From Jacaranda mimosifolia (lineage: Eukaryota; Streptophyta; Magnoliopsida; Lamiales; Bignoniaceae): a DNA stretch of 64,000 bases. Numbering within the stretch: position 1 is the first letter of the stretch; each line of letters opens with the position of its first letter. The stretch covers positions 29,473,299 through 29,537,298 of the forward strand of contig CM032128.1 in the NCBI GenBank assembly GCA_018894105.1. The letters run 5' to 3'. Both the position numbers and the translations under genes were made by a program. A model generated the notes under the pieces. That model saw only the letters and a program-made list of their open reading frames with translations. It had not been told where the DNA came from and searched no databases. Shown one piece after another: positions 24,307 through 34,950 of the stretch.

Positions 24307-24747
24307 GGGCTCGTTTGTTTACATTTTGAAGCATTTTGCCAAAATATTTTGACAAAATGATTTTTGGGTAGTAAAATTGAGGAATGTGATGGTTATTTAT
24401 TCGTATTTTAGGTGGTAGGTAGAGAATATTTTAGGATAAAATTGTTTGTTTGTTGTGTTGTGTTTTGAGAGGTGAAATTTTTTACATCAATAATCCTTTT
24501 ATTGGTCGGTAGGATAAAATTGATATTATAAAATTAATAAATTATTTATGTATATGTATACATAAATTAGGTAAGGGGACAAAAAATGAAAGGACTAGAT
24601 TCGAGAATGGGTAATAAATGAATTGGAGGGTATTTTGCGCATTTTTTGAGTGTGGTTTGAGAATGGAATTGGGGAATATGTATGATTTATTTGTTTATAT
24701 TTTGAAAGTTGAAAAATAAATTGAGAGTTGACAACCAAACAAGGCAC
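24307..24747. mobile_element. Probable MITE, about 440 bp
   Basis: The left end reads GGGCTCGTTTGTTTAC and the right end, reverse-complemented, GTGCCTTGTTTGGTTG. These 'G(C)..GTTTGTTT' ends resemble the other MITEs in the window. The interior is AT-rich and non-coding. A target duplication is not clear. Confidence 0.45.
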
Positions 24748-26234
24748 AATGATTGAGAAAATCTTTTTGGTTCTCTACTTTGGAGTTAGACTATGTTTGG
24801 ACATCAAATTTTATCCGGGAACATTAAATTAGACAGCAAATGAGCAATAATCTCCCTACCTCATAGCTTACATATTTGTCAATTTGTGTTTTTGAGCCCG
24901 ATAAGCTACGGAATAGCTAAAATTATAATGTAGACACTTCTTCATATAAAATTATCGTAAAATTATATTAAAATTTGACCTGAAAAATATCTAATATTAA
25001 ATTACCCAATACATGGGCAGTAATTTCCCTACCCCGTAGTCTATATATTTGTGTTTTAGTTTGGTATGATATGAAATAATTAAAATTTATAATGTAAAGT
25101 TTTTTTCTTATAAAATTATATTAAAATTTGACCTAAAAAATATCTAATGTCACATTATATTTCTCTTTGCGAGAAGAGCAAATCATTTCACATAAGGTAA
25201 AAAATTAAATGAAAAATCAAAACCAATAAGTCAAATAAAATACAACAATTAGATAATGTATTAATGCATGTTTAATGTCGCAGTAAAATGTGGTCCAAAA
25301 CGGACCACAAGAGAAGCAATAGACAGCGCAAGGGACAGGCATCCTACCTAGCTATGATCTTTGTTTCTCTTTTGTTGTTCTTGTAAAATAAAGCTATAAT
25401 GCTATATTATTTAGTCCATATATGTTGATATTTCATCACCACTAATCCTCATTTTTTATTTAAGAATTTAAAAGGCAAATAAATGAAATCTAAGTATAAT
25501 TTGTCTTGCTTTTGTAAGAATTTTGATAAAGAGATTTATTTGAGAATCTAAATTTGACACAATAATGAAATATATTATACTTAATGAAATTTATGAAATC
25601 TTATACCAATTTGAATCTCTCATTGAGAAGATGTTCACTGACTGATGTTTTACTCAAATTTATTAAGTAGTGAATGAAAAAATTAAAGCTAAAACTGATG
25701 GGTTAATGAAGATAACAAAGAAAAGTAAGGAATGGTAAAGAATAGTCATCCTTGGAACTTGAAAGAGAAAGTTAAAACAAGCTTTTTTTCTTTTTCTTTT
25801 TTCTTTTTTTCAATTCAATTGAAGGAAGGAAGGAAGTAGTGGCGACCTTGCCTCCTCCCACTACGTCATGTTCGGACTTTCGTGTTCAACCGCGAATATA
25901 TCAGACATCTAAACAACCTGCGCTTCCGTCAGCATAGCACTACCAAGGACCGAGTAAAGTTCACAGAAGTCGGCATTGATCCACACCCAATTCAAAAAAC
26001 ACACAACTAACAAATGCTTGTAACAAATGCAAAGAGGGGATTTGAACAAAACAAGCTAGTTTGTATAACTTGGGTTTTAACTAAGGAGTCGGACCCTTTG
26101 CAGTACCCAAGTCATAAGTTTGATTTCAAGATCCACACATGCATGTGTTGTTAGGTGGGCTTGTCTGACACGAGCGCAGCCAAGACATAATATTTCCGAC
26201 TAGATTTAATTAAAATAATTATTTAAATTTATTT
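24748..26234. other. Intergenic DNA, no gene seen
   Basis: No coding region is supported. A pyrimidine-rich run lies near 25780-25810, and a SINE-like fragment with 'cacacatgcatgtgttgtt' lies near 26050-26165. Function unknown. Confidence 0.4.
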
Positions 26235-26760
26235 TAATTAAATGTAACCCGTCCAAAATGATTAAAGGGTTTGCTTCCCCTGCCAACAAGTGTCATTTGT
26301 GTCTCTTAAGCTAATCAGATATGAATCATTTCTATTAGTTCAAATTCATATCTTGTTGTCAATAGTTCCAACTCTTTATAGAGTCATAACACAACATATA
26401 AATAAGAGTGCTTAGAATCAAATTCAACCACTAAAAATTTGAAGCATACATAGCATTTTGTTCTGTCTCACTACAATCCAAACTTATACATTGTCCATAG
26501 ATAAAAGAGTTTCAATTCAGTTGGAGTTTATTAATCCGTTCTATTGGAGTGCTACCTTAGACCTGAGAAAATCATCTTATATTGGGAAGTTAATTGTCCT
26601 CTAAGCACCGTGTGAGAGGCAATATAATCTTAAGCTGACTGTTGGAGCAACGTGCCTCGACTTCTAATTTTCTATTTTTGCATTTATCAACGGTGAGCGG
26701 ACTTACTGTTTGCACTCCTTTTTTATGCATATTATCCTAATAAAAGTGCTGTCTTGCCTG
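26235..26760 (+). mobile_element. Possible LTR remnant
   Basis: The segment has a TATA-like 'atataaataagag' near 26398 and lies isolated in gene-free DNA, and its layout resembles a plant LTR. No matching second LTR, target duplication or internal domain is visible. The assignment is a weak inference. Confidence 0.25.
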
Positions 26761-27267
26761 GTTAAGATTTTCTGTTCATGGCTTATATGTTTTATTGATG
26801 TGCTCACTAGCACAAGTACGCGCAGTTCTGCATTAATGTTCTAACATTTTCAAACTCCATCACCTTTTTTTTTTCAAATAAATGCTACTCACTTTATTAG
26901 CACTAGTAATTTCTGCACATTCTATACATGTGTTAATTTTTTTTTAAATTTCATCATACTACAACTTTTTAATAATTTTAATGTATTTAAGTGAATTCTT
27001 TTATGAATAAAAGAGAAAAAAAAAAGGATAAATTGGTGATGATTGGGTTATAGAGTAGCAAAGTGGAATTGTAAATTGTATCTAATCCATTCATAAGTTT
27101 AATATTATATATTAGAAAATATTTTTCATGATAATAAAAGCATATTAGGAGATCACTTATATTAGAAGGAGGCTGGTGATTCATTAAAATCTAGTAATTT
27201 TGATGCATTTGATTCGTGTACTAAATTTTCTTTGGTATTTTATTTACCCTTTTAATACAATACTATA

Positions 27268-27611
27268 GGGAATGTTTGGTTATGTTTTTTGTGTAATTTT
27301 ATTATGTATTTTGGGAGAATGAATTATTGGAGAATGCAAAAATTATATTATGTTATGTATGTTTATGTTTTAGGGGAAATATTTTTTTATTGTAATAGTC
27401 AAATCAATGCTTTTTAATTAGTTTTTTGGGGTGAAAATAGAATTGAGTGATTTTTTTTTATTGTTAGAATAATAATAAAATATATATGATATATATAATA
27501 TATATGTATGTATATATTAAAAAATAAAAGTTTTAAAGGAAAAATGAGGATATGTTTGGTTATGTTTCCTCAAAATAATTTTGTTCTGGGGAAACATAAC
27601 CAAACACTCCC
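27268..27611. mobile_element. MITE with duplicated terminal hairpin, 344 bp
   Basis: The ends are GGGAATGTTTGGTTATGTTT and, reverse-complemented, GGGAGTGTTTGGTTATGTTT. ATA flanks it on both sides (27265-27267 and 27612-27614). A third copy of the end motif, 'tgtttggttatgtttcctc' at about 27553, faces the right terminus and forms a hairpin with it. There is no ORF. Confidence 0.7.
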
Positions 27612-28152
27612 ATAATTTTTTTAATAATGTCAGTGTACTTAATTATTTGAAATTTTAGAATAAATCAAAGGAGAAATTAAGAAGTAAAATGATTAAAGAA
27701 AAATTAAAAAAAAAATTGTAGAGGAAAAAAATTAGAGAGAGAGTTCCAGAGTATTAATTTTTTTTAAAGTGAAGTAGTTGTTGTCAACCGTTCAGAAACA
27801 TAACAATTAGGCCATGGTACTTTATCTAGAGTATAAATTATAGATTTCAAAAGTCAATTCACTATAAATAAAGTTAAGTTATTTGATCTTTTGACTAATT
27901 TATTATTTGATCAAATAATTTTATTATTGTAAAACCTTCGAATTATAATATTTGTGTGTAGCTTATTTTTATTAAATATTTTTTAAAAATAAATGAATTG
28001 GTGGGATATTAATTTCTAATTTCAATTTCATGTATAAAATCTTTATTTCAATTTCAATTTCATGTATAAACTGGCAATTTTGAATATATGGGTTATGTGG
28101 GCAACCCATTTACTGAATTATCCTATGCAAATCATAACTCAAATTGATTAAT

Positions 28153-28566
28153 GGTTTGGATTTATTTTGTGTGTTTTGTCGAAAATATTTTTAAAAAATG
28201 AATTGGTAAAATGCAATATTATGTTTATTTATGTTTCTAGGAAATTATTAGAGATTATTATAGAGTAAATTTAGTTTTTGTTTTGGAACGAGATTTTTTC
28301 TATTGTAGATGATTAATTTTTTGTAGGGTTGATAGGATGATTATAAAATTTAAATTGATTTTTTTTATATATGTATAGGTAGGATGAGTAGAAAATGTAC
28401 ACATATTCATATAATGGTTAAATAACAATTGTGAAATAAAAAATGATGAGTAAGTTAAATTTTATTTTGAAGGACATTTTGGACCAAAATTTAAAAGTAC
28501 CAAAACATGTTTGGATTTGTTTTGCGCATGGGAAAAATGGTTTGGTAAAACAAATCCAAGCACAAC
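28153..28566. mobile_element. Probable MITE with terminal hairpin
   Basis: The left end 'ggtttggatttattttgtg' pairs with the right end, whose reverse complement is 'tgcttggatttgttttacc'. As in the element at 27268-27611, an inner copy ('gtttggatttgttttgc', about 28509) forms a hairpin with the right terminus. The two elements may be related in mechanism. Boundaries are approximate. Confidence 0.5.
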
Positions 28567-28579
28567 CTATATATCATAT

Positions 28580-29395
28580 TGATATGGAATAGTTCAACAA
28601 GGTAACCCAATAATACTCGATTGGGACAGAAATATGATGTAAGATGGCCCAATTACCTGTAGGCCCAACCTATCGACCAGCATTCTACCTCATAAGCCTT
28701 ATCCGTCGTAGCGAATACCAGCATTCGCCCTCTCGACTAGATTATGTTCAGCCACTATCATGACATGCAATCCTTTATTCGACCAAGAATATTTAGTTAC
28801 GACAGTGTTACATCTTGTCGACTAGAATCCTAGGAGATATCTTACAGAAGTATTCATCCCGATTGAGGAGGTCAAACCAAGGCGACAACCTTTTAGCCAC
28901 ATTAAATGATCTGCCGGGTGGTGTGCCTCTGCATTAGTGGCGCATACCACTACTCGTACCACCTTTTCAGCCGCACCAAACTAGTGCGTGCCTCCCATGT
29001 ACAACCTTATCATAAGTAGTTGGAGACAGTGCCACTTAGAATAGTACATGAGCTGGAGAAACCTAAAGGTCTCCAAGTAAGGACAAAAGCCCGTCCTACA
29101 CAACAAGGGCATCATGGACTTATCACCCACATTTAGAAGGCTATAAATAGCTCGTTGCCAGCCTTAAGCAAGGTATGCACATTATCATCCTAAGCCCTCA
29201 CTTTACTGCTCTACCTTCTAGTCGATCTTACTGACTTGAGTGTCGAAGTGCTTTAGTTGAATGCCCCTCGACTAGCCTAACGTTTACTATTGGTTGCGGG
29301 ACTCGACCCCAATATATCACAAAGTACTTCTCTCCACCTATCACCTGATCGATCATATTGGATTTTAGCCCAATACTCTCATAGAACAGTTTTTA
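28580..29395 (+). mobile_element. Probable solo LTR, about 0.8 kb
   Basis: This block is much less AT-rich than its flanks. It has recurring 'ctcgactag' and 'tcgacta' motifs and a strong TATA box, CTATAAATAG, near 29142-29151, followed by a leader-like stretch, as in LTRs of plant Ty3/gypsy elements. No gag or pol lies next to it and no second LTR is seen, so a solo LTR left by recombination is the best reading. Exact ends and a 5-bp duplication could not be fixed. Confidence 0.45.
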
Positions 29396-29424
29396 CTCTC
29401 ATCACATATATTGATATTTATATA

Positions 29425-29545
29425 GTTGACAGTAATGTTGTGGAGTGATTTTTGATTTAATGACATGAGTCTTACATATAAAGTATAAGGTGGGGGTTTA
29501 AACCTAACAAACTCCCGAGGTGCATGTGTATAATAATAAAAAATA
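29425..29545 (+). mobile_element. SINE-like tRNA-derived repeat, copy 2
   Basis: It shares 'acatataaagtataaggt', 'aacaaactcccgaggtgca' and the terminal 'gtgcatgtgtata' with the copies at 21036 and 51683. It ends in an A/T-rich tail. The box A region is diverged. Confidence 0.5.
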
Positions 29546-30528
29546 TATATTATTGATGGTAATCTTAGAATAATTCTCTTATATCAAAACGAAAAATTCC
29601 AAGTCGAAAATATACCATATGTTTAAATACGTAAACGTGAAATAAATGAAAGTATCCATCGTTATTATTTTCTTTAAATCATTCCACTGTCAATTGAATG
29701 CATTTTGACCATTAGATTAAAAAAATCCTGATTTTCATTGTCATCCCCTTTTAATTCAGTGATAGTAAATGAATTGAGTCTGTTACAATAACTACACACT
29801 TTTGTGGTGGAGGGACTCTAATTGATTAGCGATGGAATTATGGTGATGAGCTCATCCTTTGAGTAGCAGCTATGACTCAAATGGACATTTCACAGCGACG
29901 AAAGACTCCTATAATTACACCCAAAAAAAGATTGCTATGCTAATCATCTCTTCCCTGCTTTCTCAATTATAAAAAAAAACTACAGCTTGCAAGCAACGCT
30001 CCTTGCTACTTTTCAAAATCAGCCATCCATGTAAGAAAACTTGTTACATTTTTCACACTTGTCGAAGAATTACAAATCATATTGATTCTTGTTACATGAA
30101 TTTTTAATCCATTTGCATTCATCACATGAATATGTAATTCATATGATGAATGTATCTGGTCAATTCAAAAAATTTAGGCAATTGAAAAGATGTAATCTCT
30201 AGAAAAAATTTCACTTGCCTTTAATATATTTCCTCCTTTTTTTGGCACAGTCTCCTTACTATGTATTTGAATAATTCTTTAGCAATTTAACTAAACCATT
30301 CACTCTCAAAATATAAAATTAATCAAATTAATTGCTTAGCATCATCAAAATTGGGAAATAATCTTAAATAGAAGTAGTTCAACATGCCAATTAAAAAGTA
30401 GAACATTTAACAATATATTTTACGAATCAAAATTGTGAGATCAAGAAATTGAATCTAGCCCTAAGAAAAATTCTTGAAGTGGCCAAACGTACCCTTGGAC
30501 GTCCAAAGCCTGGAATGGATACGAAGTG
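29546..30528. other. Upstream flank of FAD2, no gene seen
   Basis: AT-rich sequence leading to the FAD2 promoter. No coding region is supported here. Confidence 0.45.
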
Positions 30529-30644
30529 CCACGTGGGCCAACCACTCAACGACACGTGACAAACCCCATAGCTCGTTACGTTGAGGCATGCATGAAGGGG
30601 GGATATTTGAGGAATGGCCCCTGCCTTCGGAGATTTCTATATAA
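30529..30644 (+). promoter_or_regulatory. FAD2 core promoter: two G-boxes and TATA box
   Basis: CCACGTGG (30529-30536) and ACACGTGA (30552-30559) are G-box or ABRE-type sites whose cores are 23 bp apart. TATATAA (30638-30644) is a canonical TATA box, placing the start of transcription near 30670. G-boxes of this kind bind bZIP or bHLH factors and suit abscisic-acid, seed or light control, but the actual response cannot be read from sequence. Confidence 0.7.
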
Positions 30645-30676
30645 GGGGACCTTGTAAACCGCAAACTGAACAACTC

Positions 30677-30748
30677 ATGCTTAACATTTTACTACCATCA
30701 AACAAAAACCAGAAAAAACAACTAAGGGAAAGAAAAATACAACTTTGA
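30677..30748 (+). other. Short upstream ORF in FAD2 leader exon
   Basis: An ATG just after the predicted transcription start opens a 23-codon frame ending in TGA within the non-coding first exon. Whether it is in the mRNA depends on the exact start site. It could dampen FAD2 translation. This is speculative, with no homologue known to the annotator. Confidence 0.25.
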
Positions 30749-30820
30749 GAAAATAGAGTATCACAAGAAAGCGCTTCTGAAGAAGTGCTTTCACACATAT
30801 CTCATCTTGCAACTTTTCAG

Positions 30821-32836
30821 GTACCCTTTTGTTTTCGCATCAGCCTTATCAATTCAATCCCAACATTCATCGTCAGTAGTTTCTTTTCTCAAGAAAAGGA
30901 AAACTGCATTTAATCTTACAACGTTGTTTATGTTTCCTTCCTTTTCTTTTTATTTATTCACATTTTTTGTTTTTAATGAGGTTTCATCATATGTTCTTGA
31001 GCTGCATAACTCATGGATCAGAAGAACGTATGGCTTTTTCCCTCAAGAAATAATCTTTATGGGATTATTCCTTTGTGGGTTTGGTCTGTTATGCAATGCT
31101 TTGGATTCTATGCAGTCCGAGCTACATGCCGGTTGTTTTTATGTTTATTCTTGTCTTTATTTTTGTCCGTACGTAGAATGCTGGAGGAAAATCTGTGGTG
31201 AAAGAACAATCTTTTTTTTTTTTTTTTTTTCCTCATTTTGCATTTTGATTTTTCCTCTGTTTTATGCCATTGATAAGAGAAATGGGCTGCAATAGATTAA
31301 TGTGGAATGTGAGAATGCCCACATGGATTTGGCTTTTCAGATTGTTAACATATCTTGGCTTTGGTTTTGATGATTTTGATTTGTGGCTCAAATCTTCTTG
31401 GAAGAATTGTTTTCACCAGAAAATCTGGGCATCTTTTTCTTTCTTTCTTTCTTTCTTTCAATTTTTTTTTTTTTTGAATGAGCAGATCTTTTCCCTGTTG
31501 ATGTCTCTCTGGATTCTCTGGAGTTGTACATCCCTTTACTCTTCATTTCTTAATGCCACCTAAAAGTGGATTTTTTTTTCTTATTATTTCCTTGCGAAGT
31601 TTTTAATGGATTTCCAACTTTATTATATCATAAAACAAATCCCAGATTCCACACACAAACATACACAAAAGATATAGAAAATCTCATTTTTTATTAGCAC
31701 CATCATGTGGAAGTTTTGCCTCAGATAGCAGCTATCCCTTGTTGTGGTTATGGTTTGAAAGTGAAGAGGTATGGGGTCTTAGTCAATGCTGAATTTTTGC
31801 TTAACTCCACAAAGAAAAAAATAAAATAAAATATTCATTGAATTTTCAAGAAAATGTAATGTAGGTGACATTTAAGGCGCCATACTTTTCCCGGCTGGCA
31901 TTCTGTACTTTTCTTTAATTGAAGAGACAATTTCTGATAATGCCCCACTTGAAAGTAGGTTGCTGATTCAAAGTTCTTGTACAGTTGCACTCAGGAGGGA
32001 GGATCCTAGGCTTTGTTTGGTTTTATTATGAGGTGTTTCTGGAAAGCATTTCAGAAATATACTTTGGAAAAATATTTGACGAATGCGTAAAAAGTATTAT
32101 ATTTGGTTTTATTTTCTGGAGAGAATGTTTTTTATTATAGATGTGTTTTAGAGTAACCACATCATGTTTTTATATTATTAGATGTTATTGTTCTACTGAG
32201 ATAATATTTTTTATTGATGTGATGATTTGAAATGATTATAATTTTTTTTTAAAAATATTTCGGGGAAAGGGTGTATTTTAGAAGAAATGTTGAGAAACAT
32301 TATGTTCAAACAAAACCGTACATGGCCTTAATCTTTGCTGATTGAAACATTTGGCAGAAGCTAGATTTCATGTCTGCCTTCATGGGAGCCTTTGCCCTTA
32401 CAAGTTAGTGTATCTCATTTTTTATTTGGTTAAGTAAAACTATGAATTCCTTACCAGCATATATTTTTCTTTCATTCTTCTAACAGTAAATTTACAAATA
32501 AGCAGTTCAGAATGGAAGCTGATTTTACATGATAAGATCTTATAAATTGAATGCTAGTTCAATTGGATTAGTAGTTTGTGACTATTGCTAATTGGTGTTT
32601 GTCATTGTTCTTGATTGCCCGAGGTATTTATCCTGTGATGCTGATATACCACTTCTTGTAATTTTACGGTTTACATATTTGTTACGCATTGTTCTCTAGT
32701 TCTGTAACTAGACAATGCGTTCAGATCATAGCGTCAATGGCTACTTTAACATTAATTCTCAATGGAAAATTCTGTGAGTTAAGATAAATATCTAATCATA
32801 CAGACCATCATTCTCAGTTATATTGATGATTTCCAG
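30821..32836 (+). other. FAD2 5' UTR intron, about 2.0 kb
   Basis: The predicted donor is CAG|GTACCC at 30820/30821 and the acceptor TTCCAG|GTATCG at 32836/32837, 29 nt before the ATG. A single long leader intron is a conserved trait of plant FAD2 genes and in several species raises expression. The first part is T-rich, with a (TTTC)n and T-run tract at 31431-31474. A MITE-like insertion sits at 32009-32326. Long frames inside the intron are not genes. Confidence 0.75.
32009..32326. mobile_element. MITE-like insertion in FAD2 leader intron
   Basis: The left end 'ggctttgtttggttttatta' is mirrored by the right end 'ttcaaacaaaaccgtacatg' plus 'gcc'. The inner repeats extend to 'tgtttct'/'agaaaca'. 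The ends match the GGC..GTTTG type seen in other MITEs here. A target duplication is not certain. Confidence 0.45.
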
Positions 32837-32865
32837 GTATCGGCCGGCAGGGGAGATCCGATAAA

Positions 32866-34017
32866 ATGGGGGCCGGAGGACGCATGTCTGCTCCAACAAC
32901 CAAAGACGAACAAAAGAAGAACCCCCTCCAAAGGGTGCCTTACTCGAAGCCACCATTCACGCTTGGCGACATCAAGAAGGCCATCCCGCCCCATTGCTTC
33001 GAGAGATCCCTTAGCCGCTCGTTCTCCTATGTTGTTTATGATCTCACCAGCGTTTTCCTTCTCTACTACATCGCAACTTCTTACTTTCATATGCTTCCTT
33101 CCCCCTACTGCTACCTTGCATGGCCGGTTTATTGGGTTCTTCAAGGCTGCGTTTGCACCGGAGTCTGGGTCATTGCCCATGAATGTGGCCACCATGCCTT
33201 TAGTGATTACCAGTGGGTTGATGACACTGTCGGCCTCATCCTCCACTCAGCCCTCCTTGTTCCTTATTTCTCATGGAAATATAGCCATCGCCGGCACCAC
33301 TCCAACACTGGATCCCTTGAGCGTGATGAAGTCTTTGTCCCAAAGCCTAGATCCGAAGTCCCATGGTACTCCAAATACTTGAACAATCCACCGGGCCGGG
33401 TCATGACCCTCGTTATCACCCTTACTCTCGGTTGGCCTCTATATTTGGCCTTCAATGTCTCGGGCAGGCCTTACAACCGTTTTGCTTGCCACTATGATCC
33501 ATATGGCCCAATATACAATGACCGTGAGAGACTTCAAATCTTCATATCCGATGCTGGCGTTCTTGCTGCACTATACGTGCTCTATTCCGTTGCTTTGGCG
33601 AAAGGGTTGGCTTGGCTCATATGTGTCTATGGAGTTCCTTTACTAATTGTGAATGGTTTCCTTGTCTTGATTACATATCTGCAGCACACCCATCCTTCAT
33701 TGCCACACTATGATTCTTCGGAGTGGGACTGGCTCAGGGGAGCTTTGGCAACTGCTGATAGAGATTACGGTGTGCTGAACAAGGTATTCCACAACATTAC
33801 GGACACACATGTGGCTCACCATCTCTTCTCAACAATGCCGCATTACAATGCAATGGAGGCAACTAAAGCAATCAAGCCAATACTGGGCCAGTATTATCAG
33901 TTTGATGGGACCCCATTTTACAAGGCTATGTGGAGGGAGGCAAAGGAATGTCTTTTTGTCGAGCCAGACGAGAATACTCCAGACAAGGGCGTCTTCTGGT
34001 ACAAGAACAAGTTTTGA
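32866..34017 (+). CDS. FAD2: Delta-12 oleate desaturase, endoplasmic reticulum (FAD2)
   Basis: A single-exon CDS of 383 aa, the usual FAD2 length. The enzyme inserts a cis double bond at carbon 12 of oleate bound to phosphatidylcholine, making linoleate for membranes and oil. It takes electrons from cytochrome b5. Three histidine boxes bind the di-iron centre: HECGHH (105-110), HRRHH (141-145) and HVAHH (315-319). Hydrophobic segments around 55-75, 85-105, 175-200 and 225-270 fit a four-pass membrane protein. The C terminus YKNKF (379-383) is the aromatic ER-retention type. The start MGAGGRM is the standard FAD2 N terminus. The normal desaturase motif [10 protein letters not shown] is intact, so a hydroxylase, epoxygenase or acetylenase variant is unlikely, although a few substitutions can change activity. 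The LIN-like gene converges on it with about 0.93 kb between stop codons. The leader intron and G-box promoter are described separately. Confidence 0.98.
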   Translation: MGAGGRMSAPTTKDEQKKNPLQRVPYSKPPFTLGDIKKAIPPHCFERSLSRSFSYVVYDLTSVFLLYYIATSYFHMLPSPYCYLAWPVYWVLQGCVCTGVWVIAHECGHHAFSDYQWVDDTVGLILHSALLVPYFSWKYSHRRHHSNTGSLERDEVFVPKPRSEVPWYSKYLNNPPGRVMTLVITLTLGWPLYLAFNVSGRPYNRFACHYDPYGPIYNDRERLQIFISDAGVLAALYVLYSVALAKGLAWLICVYGVPLLIVNGFLVLITYLQHTHPSLPHYDSSEWDWLRGALATADRDYGVLNKVFHNITDTHVAHHLFSTMPHYNAMEATKAIKPILGQYYQFDGTPFYKAMWREAKECLFVEPDENTPDKGVFWYKNKF

Positions 34018-34950
34018 AAGTCGAATAAAATGTGGTTAGTACTATGTACTTGTGTGAGTGAAATGGTGTCTTTTAGTTTGTCCTGTGGAGATGGAGGAAA
34101 ATCATGCACTGTTTTTCTTCCGATAAATGCATCCCTAAGTTGGCATCATTTGGTTAGTGCATTCTCTGTATGTAAAAAACTTATTGTCAAAGGTACTCGT
34201 GCTTGTACTTGTTCGGGATCTTATGTTATGTGAACGATTTCAAACTTTGGTGATGGTTTGAGGTCTTCCTTTGGGCATCTTCATCGGCTGAAAATGTGTT
34301 TGGTACTATGTACTTAGCATGAGATGTGGTTTAAGATCTCTCTTACAACCAATTTGACTGCAAGAAGGTGAAGATTTTAGTTTTTTCATTCTCTGTTCAT
34401 GTATACTTACTCAGATTTGGCAGTCTGTCTGAATATAATTTTCAGAACTTTGACATATCTCAGTTGTCTGGTCTTGCACTAATTCTCGATCTAGACTTGT
34501 CATAAACACAGAACAGGTTAGGACAAGATTAACAGGTAGGGTGGGGAACAGATAAATGGTACAGAATATTGGCATGATATTATTGTCAGTATCTCCATGC
34601 AGAGATCTCTGTCCAACAGGAACCACTAAAATAATCAATGGGCAAATATATTTCTTCAACAAGAACCACAAAAGATAAGAGATTCACCTACCAGACAAGA
34701 AATATTGGGAAAAAAATATTACTACAGCTTGGAAATCTCATGCACATCAGTGAATTCAACACAAGGAATTTCCTCACTGAAATAAAAAATATTGATCTAC
34801 ATTTGTCTTGCAGCTTCAAAAATCAAGCGAAATTGTTAAAAAAACAGTCAAAAAAGAGAATGTCTCACTTAAAGTTTTCAGTGTTCGGACACAGTGAAAC
34901 GTGCAAACGACTAACTGTGCAAGAACGCCGTTTCTTGTCTTTTAAAGTTT

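Noticed and set aside
30807..31295. 162-codon plus-strand frame after the FAD2 promoter
   Set aside because: It crosses the predicted leader-intron donor, is very Phe-rich from T-runs, and shows no domain. It is intron sequence.
32818..33246. 142-codon minus-strand frame over FAD2
   Set aside because: A shadow of the FAD2 coding strand, with no domain of its own.
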